A stretch of DNA of 10,984 nt from Actinomycetes bacterium. GTDB lineage: Bacteria; Actinomycetota; Acidimicrobiia; Acidimicrobiales; JAMCPL01. Position numbers and translations under genes: made by a program. Positions 5,623-10,984 of the stretch are shown here, one piece after another. Under the pieces are notes generated by a model. The model was not told where the DNA came from, did not search any database, and saw only the letters and a program-made list of their open reading frames with translations. The stretch lies in NCBI GenBank assembly GCA_021846725.1, contig JAJZWK010000049.1, positions 1 to 10,984 on the forward strand, given 5' to 3'. Position 1 is the first letter of the stretch. Each line of letters opens with the position of its first letter.

Positions 5623-7413
5623 CAGTCCACCGGACTGTTGCGTATCCTAGACGTAGCTCCAGCTACGCCTTCGTCCTCGGCCTTACCAGATGACACCCCT
5701 GACTTGCCGGATAACGTTACGCTATTTACGGGACAGGCCACTAGTCATGGAGGCGATAATCCGGTAACTATTACATTTTTGGGTGGACTCGGTGAAATAG
5801 GACGTAACTGCGCTTGTATTGAATCAGATGGTCGGATGGTCGTACTCGATTGCGGAATCATGTTCCCGGAGCCGGATATGCCTGGGATAGACCTTGTTTT
5901 GCCCAATTTTGACTACATATACGATAGGGCAGACTCAGTAGATGGGATCATTCTTACTCACGGTCATGAGGATCATACCGGTGGATTGCCCTACCTTTTG
6001 AGAGAGTTGAAAGCTCCTATATATGGTTCAGCTCTGACGTTGTCGTTGGCTGGCAGCAGGATCGAGGAGGCGGGACTTACTGGCAAGGTGCACTATAGAG
6101 TAGTACAGGATGGTGAGGTGGTCCAGATAGGGCCATTTCGTGTGGAGTTCATTCCGGTGACTCATTCTGTCCCGGATGGGTTTGCTACCGCATTCCATAC
6201 GGATCAGGGGGTTATACTGCATACGGGAGATTTCAAATTGGATCTTTCCCCAGTCGACGATCGTTTTACCGATTTGGCGAGGATAGGGGAGTTGGCTAAG
6301 TCCAATGGGATCAGGCTTCTACTCTCCGATTCTACCAACGCCGACGAACCTGGCTATACCCGCTCGGAATCTGTAGTGGGAGAGGCCATAGACAGAATAA
6401 TAGCCACCAATCCTGACAAACGTATCGTTGCAGCATGTTTTGCGAGTCACATTCATAGGATACAGCAGATAGCCAATGCTGCCATATATTCAGGACGGAA
6501 GATAGCCGCCTTGGGCAGGTCTATGGAGAAAAACATTGAGCTTGCCAGGAAACTGGGAATACTGGATCTTCCTGAAAATGCTCAGGTGCCTGCAGATTCC
6601 ATTGGCGATATGGATCCAGGTAAGCTGTGTGTAGTATGTACAGGTTCGCAGGGTGAGCCGCTATCTGCACTTGCTTTGCTTGCTGCGGGAGATAACAAGA
6701 CGATGAAATTGGGCGAGGATGATCTGGTAATAATAAGTGCGCACCCCATCCCAGGAAATGAGTGGGCTGTAGGCAAGGTAATAAACGGCCTTACTCGCAG
6801 AGGAGCAGAAGTGGTACATACCGGTATTGAAGAGGTACATGTAAGCGGACACGCGCGTCGTGATGAACTGCAGATGCTTCTCTCTATTGTAAGGCCGGAG
6901 TACTTTATTCCGGTCCACGGCGAACTGCGTCACTTGATGCGCCATGCCGAACTCGCCAGGCATACAGGTGTGGATGATTCAAAGGCGATCGTTTGCGAGG
7001 ATGGTAATAGTTTGAGATTGGATAGTGCAGGTCTGCATAGAGTCGACGACGTGCAATCAGGTTTTCTCTTTGTGGATGGTACCGTGGGTGATGTAAGTCA
7101 TGGTGTATTGCGTGACAGAAGGGTGTTGGCCGAGGAGGGCATGTTGGTAGTCATGGCAGTGGTGGATATACATACCGGAGAGGTGGTCGGTACTCCTGAG
7201 GTAGTGACCAGAGGCTGGGTACATGCCAAAGAGGCTGAGGATATATTGGAGGAGGCTGTCAATATCGTTCGTGACAGCCTGGAAAAGGCTATGGCTGACG
7301 GTGTAGAAGATGACGAGACTCTTCATCTGCAGGTACGTAGGGCATTGGGTAAATTCGTCAATGAGCGCACCAAGCGACGCCCTCTCATAGTACCCGTAGT
7401 AGTAGTTATGTGA
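5560..7413 (+). CDS. rnj: Ribonuclease J with an element-encoded N-terminal extension
   Basis: RNase J is a metallo-beta-lactamase/beta-CASP ribonuclease with 5'-3' exonuclease and endonuclease activity in mRNA decay and RNA maturation. The core starts at PVTITFLGGLGEIGRN (about residue 68). Zinc ligands fall in THGHEDHTGG (H134, H136, D138, H139), THSVPDG (H202) and HTGDFKLD (D224). The beta-CASP part has SDSTNAD, GSQGEPLSAL, HPIPGNE, VHVSGHA (H427, H431) and FIPVHGE (H453). A C-terminal domain with LFVDGTVGDVSHGVL follows. At 617 residues it is about 60 longer than the usual 555-560. All of the excess (residues 1-61) is encoded by the inserted element and is Pro/Ser/Asp-rich. In-frame starts are ATG 5560, ATG 5608, TTG 5638 and TTG 5704; none has a good ribosome site. 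ATG 5560, 21 bases after the uvrB stop, could be reached by re-initiation. The catalytic core is intact, so I treat it as functional; the true start is uncertain. Confidence 0.93.
   Translation: MGSHQPDDAPGVTCFAMPVPQQSTGLLRILDVAPATPSSSALPDDTPDLPDNVTLFTGQATSHGGDNPVTITFLGGLGEIGRNCACIESDGRMVVLDCGIMFPEPDMPGIDLVLPNFDYIYDRADSVDGIILTHGHEDHTGGLPYLLRELKAPIYGSALTLSLAGSRIEEAGLTGKVHYRVVQDGEVVQIGPFRVEFIPVTHSVPDGFATAFHTDQGVILHTGDFKLDLSPVDDRFTDLARIGELAKSNGIRLLLSDSTNADEPGYTRSESVVGEAIDRIIATNPDKRIVAACFASHIHRIQQIANAAIYSGRKIAALGRSMEKNIELARKLGILDLPENAQVPADSIGDMDPGKLCVVCTGSQGEPLSALALLAAGDNKTMKLGEDDLVIISAHPIPGNEWAVGKVINGLTRRGAEVVHTGIEEVHVSGHARRDELQMLLSIVRPEYFIPVHGELRHLMRHAELARHTGVDDSKAIVCEDGNSLRLDSAGLHRVDDVQSGFLFVDGTVGDVSHGVLRDRRVLAEEGMLVVMAVVDIHTGEVVGTPEVVTRGWVHAKEAEDILEEAVNIVRDSLEKAMADGVEDDETLHLQVRRALGKFVNERTKRRPLIVPVVVVM
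5618..5642 (+). repeat. Perfect 11-bp hairpin inside the element and rnj 5' coding region
   Basis: CGCAACAGTCC (5618-5628) and GGACTGTTGCG (5632-5642) are perfect reverse complements separated by ACC. In mRNA this would be a stable hairpin about 58 bases after ATG 5560 and only 10 bases after ATG 5608. It has no U-tract, so it is not a standard terminator. Confidence 0.85.
5652..5667 (+). repeat. Second short hairpin inside the element
   Basis: CGTAGC and GCTACG flank the four-base loop TCCA, a perfect 6-bp stem only 9 bases after the larger hairpin. No T-tract follows. Confidence 0.7.
5723..5743 (-). repeat. Right terminal inverted repeat
   Basis: This is the right end of the element, core TATTTACGGGACAGGCCAC, the near-perfect reverse complement of 5536-5556. 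It is followed by GTCATGGAGG, the original sequence leading into the conserved RNase J coding region. Confidence 0.8.
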
Positions 7414-7493
7414 TCATAGTGGACATTAGCCTATCTGTCGTAAGTGCGATAGTTGCTCACGGAAGGGAATTGCGGTCGCGATCCGTTCAAGAT

Positions 7494-7511
7494 AAGAGAT
7501 TGGGATCTCTT
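7494..7511 (+). terminator. Possible weak terminator after rnj
   Basis: AAGAGAT and ATCTCTT form a perfect 7-bp stem around the loop TGGG, 80 bases after the rnj stop, followed by TTGTATTC. The stem is AT-rich and the T-tract short, so termination would be inefficient. A protein-binding palindrome is the alternative. Confidence 0.35.
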
Positions 7512-7519
7512 TGTATTCA

Positions 7520-7547
7520 ACACTTGTGAATTACATTAGTGTAAACT
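7520..7547 (+). promoter_or_regulatory. Possible ftsK promoter or operator region
   Basis: The 174-bp gap before ftsK suggests its own promoter. TAAACT (7542-7547) fits a TANNNT -10 element, overlapped by an inverted pair ACACT (7520-7524) and AGTGT (7538-7542). No good -35 box is seen at standard spacing, so this is tentative. Confidence 0.2.
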
Positions 7548-7587
7548 GGTGTTCGTATGTGCATGTTCCAGTTAGTACCTGAATGCC

Positions 7588-10500
7588 ATGGCTACGGCAT
7601 CTGTTAAGCATAAAACATCCAATAAGAACACCAGTAAGAGTACGGCCTCCAGAAGGGTAGGCGGTCGTAAGGCGACCGCGGTCAAATCAGGATCTGCCAA
7701 GAGAGTTTCCAGTAGCAATAGAAGTAGGAATAGAAGCAGTAAAAGTAACAACAGTAACAATAGCAATAGTAGCAATGCTTCTCGTGGTCGCCATAGCATA
7801 AGAGGGGGATCACGCAGTACGGCCAGTAAGGCAATCATAAGGGGTGCTTCCGCGGGTAGACTATCCAGAAAGGATACTCCCGCGGGTAGGGTCGATGCCA
7901 CCAGAGCCGTAGATACTGCTTCAGTCGGTAGCCAAGTTGCTCATACTTCTGGTGACGCTCTGACCGGAAGTGCCGTTCCATCAAAGCGGTACAAGACAGA
8001 TCTGATTGCCCTGGTACTTGGCCTTTGTGCTGTACTACTAGCAATATCGTTTTACGCTGGTTCTTTGGGTCCGGCCGGAGTGCTGTCAAGGCATTCTCTC
8101 GGCATGTTCATGGGAGTTACCCGGTTTGCCCTTCCCCCCCTCTTCCTGATCGTGGCAGTATATATTGTGTTGCCTGCACGTTTTCTAAACGGTCGGGTGG
8201 TAAGAGATTTACCCTGGCAAACTGGAGCATCTGTTGTCGTTCTGGGGTGTGTATCCGGACTTGCCGACATTGCCGGTGGACTTCCGGGCATCTCTGCCCA
8301 TTCGGCCGGTAGCCTACTGAGTGCAGGTGGGTGGATAGGTGTAGGCATCGGGGGAGTGCTGGATGCAGGTATAGGAACAGCGGGAGCCGTTATTGTATTG
8401 ACTGCGATCGGGTTGTTCTCCCTATTGGTTGTTACCGGCATTACCTTACGGCAAGTCTTTCGCTTTGTGGCGAGGATGGTTGTTGGTCTTTGGAATATTT
8501 TGCGACCCAAGGAGTCGTTTACCGTACTCGATCAGTCAGATAGTAGCCTGCCGATGGATTCTGTTGACGAATTTATGACAGGCGTACCAGGGTTTACCGA
8601 AGCTAATGGGCATGCTGGATTTGCTGATTCTACGCATGATGTTGAAGAGTTGCACACTGTGAATAGTGATGGATCAGAGGCGGACATCAAGTTTCATCGA
8701 GATGAGCACTCAGATAATTTTGGGGACGTACTGTATGGTGATGAAGATTCTACAGTTCATGATTCAGGCGTGTCAGATATAGTGAGCATGAATGCTGAAC
8801 ATACGGGTAAAGCCGAGGTGGGTAGTCATGTCGGAATTGCAACTGGAGCGGGCGTACATGATGATAGAAATGAGAAGAGGGCAGGAGCGAAAGAGACGAC
8901 CGAGGTAGACGATCATATCAATGGGGAAGATGAAAGATATACGGCAGGTATACAGCAAAAGATATTCAGCCCTACCGGTCAGGGGGCATGGAAGTTGCCG
9001 CCTATTCAGTTGCTGTCACGTTCAGTCAAAGTTGCTGTCGACAGGCGCGATATAGAGAACATAGGCCGTGCCCTTGTCGGTGCATTGGCTACCCATGGGG
9101 TAGAGACACGACTTTCCGGATTTACGGTAGGTCCTACGGTTACGAGGTATGAACTGGAGTTGGGTCCGGGTGTAAAGGTGGCAAAAGTTACCAGCCTTTC
9201 CAAAGATATTGCCTATGCAATGGCATCTCCTGATGTACGCATCCTTGCTCCGATACCCGGTAAGTCGGCCATAGGCATAGAAGTGCCCAACCGGGAGAGG
9301 GAATTGATCACGCTGGGTGACCTGCTCTCTACCAAAGAGGCCAAAGCCGCAAGGCACCCACTGAGTATACCGCTGGGCAGGGACATATCGGGGAAGAGTA
9401 TAATGACCAACTTAGCAGACATGCCTCATCTGCTTATATCTGGTGCAACCGGCTCAGGAAAGTCCTCCTTTATAAACTCAATGATCACTGGAATACTACT
9501 CAACGCTACTCCAGACCAGGTCAGGCTCATTCTTATAGATCCCAAACGGGTGGAGCTAGGTCCATATAAGGGTCTTCCTCACCTCCTTACTGAAGTGGTT
9601 GTAGACCCGCGTAAGGCAGCTAACGCGCTTGCATGGGCAGTAGATGAAATGGACAGGAGATATAGGCTACTGGCAGAGGTTGGTGCACGTGATATTGCGA
9701 GCTATAACGAGACCGTAAGCACATTGTATTCTGAACCTGTTGACCTGGATGACGAGCAGTCGAAAGATGACATAGACATAGCAAAGGATGACAAGCGGTC
9801 GAAGGATGGACAGGCAGGAGTAGCACCTGTTGAGGAAGAAGATGTTTTGGCAGAGGATAGTGAGGTAGGAGATCGTGGCTTAGAGAATAGTGAGGTAGGA
9901 GACCGTGAAACGGAGGACGTCTACAGAGGGGCTCTTGGAGCAGGAAGTGCAGGGGAGATGGATTGTGAGTTTGTCCATCCTCAGCATAGAAGGGATACCG
10001 ATGAGGAGGTTATCGATGAGGAGCTGCCCAACTCCCAGTTGGAGCAGTTGCCTTATATAGTGGTGGTTGTCGATGAGTTGAATGATCTGATGATGGTAGC
10101 GGCTCGAGATGTCGAAGAGTCGGTTTGTCGTATAGCTCAAATGGCAAGGGCAGTAGGCATACATCTCGTACTTGCAACTCAGCGTCCGTCTGTAGATGTC
10201 ATTACTGGTGTAATCAAGGCCAATATACCGTCACGCCTGGCTTTTGCGGTCTCTTCGTTGGCTGATAGCCGTGTCATTCTGGATCAACCAGGAGCGGAAC
10301 GGTTGATCGGTAAGGGGGATATGTTGATGTTGACAGCCTCTTCATCGGTTCCCAGGCGTATCCAGGGAGCGTGGGTAGATACTCATGAGGTGCATAGTAT
10401 AGTTGCCTACTGGAAGCGCCAGGGGTCGTCACGGCATGAGATCGACCTAGGTGATGCCGGCACTTCAGTGGTATCGTCATCATCTTCGCAGGATGATGAC

Positions 10501-10725
10501 GATCTGGTCGATGCCGCTCTTGAACTGGTAGTGAATGCCCAGCTTGGTTCTACCTCCATGTTGCAGCGCAAGCTCAAAGTGGGTTTTGCCAGAGCCGGTA
10601 GGCTTATGGATATTCTCGAACGTAAAGGAGTTGTCGGTCCATCCGAGGGTTCAAAGGCACGTGCCGTACTCATGACCCCTGAAGAGCTATCTGAGATGAG
10701 AGCACACCAGCATGGCTTCTCATGA
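7588..10725 (+). CDS. ftsK: DNA translocase FtsK/SpoIIIE with an insertion in the motor domain
   Basis: FtsK is a septum-located hexameric ATPase that pumps double-stranded DNA during chromosome segregation. The 1,045-residue protein starts with a basic Ser/Asn/Arg-rich tail (1-130, densest at 42-63). At least four membrane segments follow (about 139-158, 176-196, 211-230 and 245-285, the last possibly two helices). An acidic, Gly/His-rich linker spans about 310-465. The alpha domain has TVGPTVTRYELELGPG and APIPGKSAIGIEVPN. The motor carries Walker A GATGSGKS (619-626), LIDPKRVELGPYKGLPHLL, Walker B IVVVVDE (824-830), ATQRPSVDVITG and KANIPSRLAF. A winged-helix gamma domain (about 971-1035), which reads orienting sequences in the family, ends it. 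Between DIASYN (702-707) and LPYIVVVVDE lies an acidic insertion of about 90-100 residues that I do not recall in relatives. ATG 7588 is set by an in-frame TAG at 7573-7575; no ribosome site is visible. Confidence 0.95.
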   Translation: MATASVKHKTSNKNTSKSTASRRVGGRKATAVKSGSAKRVSSSNRSRNRSSKSNNSNNSNSSNASRGRHSIRGGSRSTASKAIIRGASAGRLSRKDTPAGRVDATRAVDTASVGSQVAHTSGDALTGSAVPSKRYKTDLIALVLGLCAVLLAISFYAGSLGPAGVLSRHSLGMFMGVTRFALPPLFLIVAVYIVLPARFLNGRVVRDLPWQTGASVVVLGCVSGLADIAGGLPGISAHSAGSLLSAGGWIGVGIGGVLDAGIGTAGAVIVLTAIGLFSLLVVTGITLRQVFRFVARMVVGLWNILRPKESFTVLDQSDSSLPMDSVDEFMTGVPGFTEANGHAGFADSTHDVEELHTVNSDGSEADIKFHRDEHSDNFGDVLYGDEDSTVHDSGVSDIVSMNAEHTGKAEVGSHVGIATGAGVHDDRNEKRAGAKETTEVDDHINGEDERYTAGIQQKIFSPTGQGAWKLPPIQLLSRSVKVAVDRRDIENIGRALVGALATHGVETRLSGFTVGPTVTRYELELGPGVKVAKVTSLSKDIAYAMASPDVRILAPIPGKSAIGIEVPNRERELITLGDLLSTKEAKAARHPLSIPLGRDISGKSIMTNLADMPHLLISGATGSGKSSFINSMITGILLNATPDQVRLILIDPKRVELGPYKGLPHLLTEVVVDPRKAANALAWAVDEMDRRYRLLAEVGARDIASYNETVSTLYSEPVDLDDEQSKDDIDIAKDDKRSKDGQAGVAPVEEEDVLAEDSEVGDRGLENSEVGDRETEDVYRGALGAGSAGEMDCEFVHPQHRRDTDEEVIDEELPNSQLEQLPYIVVVVDELNDLMMVAARDVEESVCRIAQMARAVGIHLVLATQRPSVDVITGVIKANIPSRLAFAVSSLADSRVILDQPGAERLIGKGDMLMLTASSSVPRRIQGAWVDTHEVHSIVAYWKRQGSSRHEIDLGDAGTSVVSSSSSQDDDDLVDAALELVVNAQLGSTSMLQRKLKVGFARAGRLMDILERKGVVGPSEGSKARAVLMTPEELSEMRAHQHGFS
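7711..7776 (+). repeat. AGN-type trinucleotide low-complexity tract in ftsK
   Basis: Codons AGT, AGC, AAT, AAC and AGA/AGG alternate for 22 codons and encode an almost pure Ser/Asn/Arg/Lys stretch (residues 42-63) in the cytoplasmic N-terminal tail. Such tracts arise by slippage and may vary in length between strains. Confidence 0.8.
9853..9912 (+). repeat. Tandem 30-bp repeat inside the FtsK motor insertion
   Basis: Two adjacent 30-bp units (9853-9882 and 9883-9912) encode EDSEVGDRGL and ENSEVGDRET; their first 25 bases match at 23 positions. A looser repeat, TCGAAAGATGAC and TCGAAGGATGGAC, lies a little upstream (about 9759-9811). The insertion seems to have grown by in-frame duplication. 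Confidence 0.8.
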
Positions 10726-10731
10726 TGCACT

Positions 10732-10762
10732 TTGATGCAGGTGTAATGTGGGGTGGTAAGAT
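10732..10762 (+). promoter_or_regulatory. Possible promoter of the 3' methyltransferase
   Basis: TTGATG (10732-10737) and TAAGAT (10757-10762) resemble -35 and -10 boxes, but the 19-base spacing is longer than ideal. A start near 10769 would give a leader of about 44 bases to TTG 10813. Confidence 0.25.
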
Positions 10763-10812
10763 ATCACAGATCGATTCACCGGACAGATCTTTAGGTAAGT
10801 CAGGAAGAAGCT

Positions 10813-10984
10813 TTGTATAAGCCAGGAAGAAATGACAGAAAAGACGGCATATCTCATCCTGTATTTGCCTATATGTACTCACGCTTTGCTCCCGGTGCCG
10901 AGAGGCTGGGGGCAGCTCACCACCGAGACGAGTTGCTCTCTGGAATAAGTGGAAGGGTACTTGAAGTGGGGGCAGGTAGTGGGC
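10813..10984 (+). CDS. Class I SAM-dependent methyltransferase, N-terminal fragment cut by window edge
   Basis: The frame is open from after TAG 10792-10794 to the window end. It encodes HPVFAYMYSRFAPGAERLG, then HHRDELLSGISGRVLEVGAGSG, ending in SAM-binding motif I. The HPxFAxxY opening followed by H-R-x-x-LL-x-G-x-x-GRVLEVGAG-G is typical of small bacterial class I methyltransferases. The substrate is unknown. The start is doubtful: TTG 10813 is the only usual start codon before the HPVFAY block and has AGGAAG (10802-10807) 5 bases upstream, so I chose it. ATG 10873 would remove HPVFAY. It is 87 bp after ftsK and may share its transcript or use its own promoter. It is not closely similar to the methyltransferase at 1853. 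Confidence 0.75.
   Translation, partial: MYKPGRNDRKDGISHPVFAYMYSRFAPGAERLGAAHHRDELLSGISGRVLEVGAGSG

Larger units (their letters stand above)
5575..5701 (+). repeat. Second internal direct repeat pair of the element
   Basis: CCAGATGACGCCCCTG at 5575-5590 recurs with one change (A for G) at 5686-5701. In the rnj frame both read as a PDD(A/T)P motif. The offset (111 bp) differs from that of the other direct repeat (69 bp), so one simple tandem duplication does not explain both. Confidence 0.7.
5536..5743. mobile_element. MITE-like non-autonomous element at the uvrB-rnj junction
   Basis: The 208-bp stretch begins TAGTGGCCTGTCCCG and ends with the reverse complement CGGGACAGGCCACTA. The 21-bp ends (5536-5556 and 5723-5743) match at 20 of 21 positions. 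If the outer TA pairs (5536-5537 and 5742-5743) are a target duplication, the element is 204 bp (5538-5741) with 19-bp terminal repeats. A TA duplication is the hallmark of the IS630/Tc1/mariner group, but the terminal repeats were not matched to a known family. It encodes no transposase. Removing 206 bp restores an intact overlapping uvrB-rnj junction, which is independent support for insertion. It lies in the rnj frame without a stop and now supplies that gene's 5' end. The alternative is a local palindrome that arose without transposition. Confidence 0.7.

Noticed and set aside
5535..5741. Minus-strand 68-codon frame almost exactly spanning the element
   Set aside because: It reflects the lack of stops in the inverted-repeat element; it has no ribosome site or recognisable motif and is too small for a transposase.
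5747..5767. ATG 5747 as a start for rnj just after the element
   Set aside because: It is out of frame with the RNase J core and meets TAA after six codons.
6168..6180. CTGTCCCGGATGG resembling the core of the element ends
   Set aside because: It encodes the conserved SVPDG motif of RNase J; the similarity is by chance and there is no flanking repeat.
7572..7901. Minus-strand frame encoding a long run of leucines
   Set aside because: It is the antisense reading of the AGN codon tract in ftsK; the leucine run is an artefact of the repeat and not a membrane protein.
10770..10792. Inverted pair AGATC/GATCT after ftsK as a terminator
   Set aside because: The stem is only 5 bp with a 13-base loop and only a short T run; too weak to call.
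10832..10948. ATG 10832 with a GGAAGA ribosome site
   Set aside because: The frame stops at TAA 10946-10948 and its product has no similarity to anything, while the overlapping frame has methyltransferase motifs.

Overview
The window is a chromosomal segment that most likely comes from an actinobacterium, probably of the Acidimicrobiia. I infer this from an AftD-like (DUF3367) arabinofuranosyltransferase, the RNase J and FtsK pair, an UvrB with a long linker before its UVR domain, and GTG/TTG starts. Base composition is near balanced, with many ATA isoleucine and AGA/AGG arginine codons, which is unlike the GC-rich actinobacteria. The species cannot be named from the sequence.

Layout. From 1692 back to base 1 on the minus strand runs the first 564 codons of a large GT-C membrane glycosyltransferase (AftD-like), cut by the window edge. 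A 160-bp AT-rich divergent gap separates it from a plus-strand block: a class I SAM methyltransferase (1853-2656), coaE (2653-3264, overlapping by 4 bp), uvrB (3316-5538), rnj for RNase J (5560-7413) and ftsK (7588-10725). A second, unrelated SAM methyltransferase begins near 10813 and leaves the window.

The most unusual region is the uvrB-rnj junction. A short non-autonomous, MITE-like element lies at 5536-5743. Its 21-bp ends are inverted repeats matching at 20 of 21 positions and bounded by TA on both sides. Removing the element and one TA computationally restores a junction in which rnj would start at GTG 5531, overlap the uvrB stop, and encode MVSHGGDNPVTITFLGG..., a normal RNase J N-terminus of about 558 residues in total. 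Today the reading frame passes uninterrupted through the element. The element therefore seems to have replaced the start codon of an essential-type RNA-processing enzyme and added about 61 N-terminal residues. It also carries an 11-bp perfect hairpin and internal repeats.

FtsK is also odd. An acidic insertion of roughly 90-100 residues, containing two tandem 10-residue repeats, lies inside the motor domain between the Walker A and Walker B segments.

The central genes are housekeeping: CoA synthesis, nucleotide excision repair, RNA maturation and decay, and chromosome segregation. The two edges carry envelope glycosylation and methyl transfer. No RNA genes, CRISPR arrays, complete insertion sequences or phage genes were recognised.
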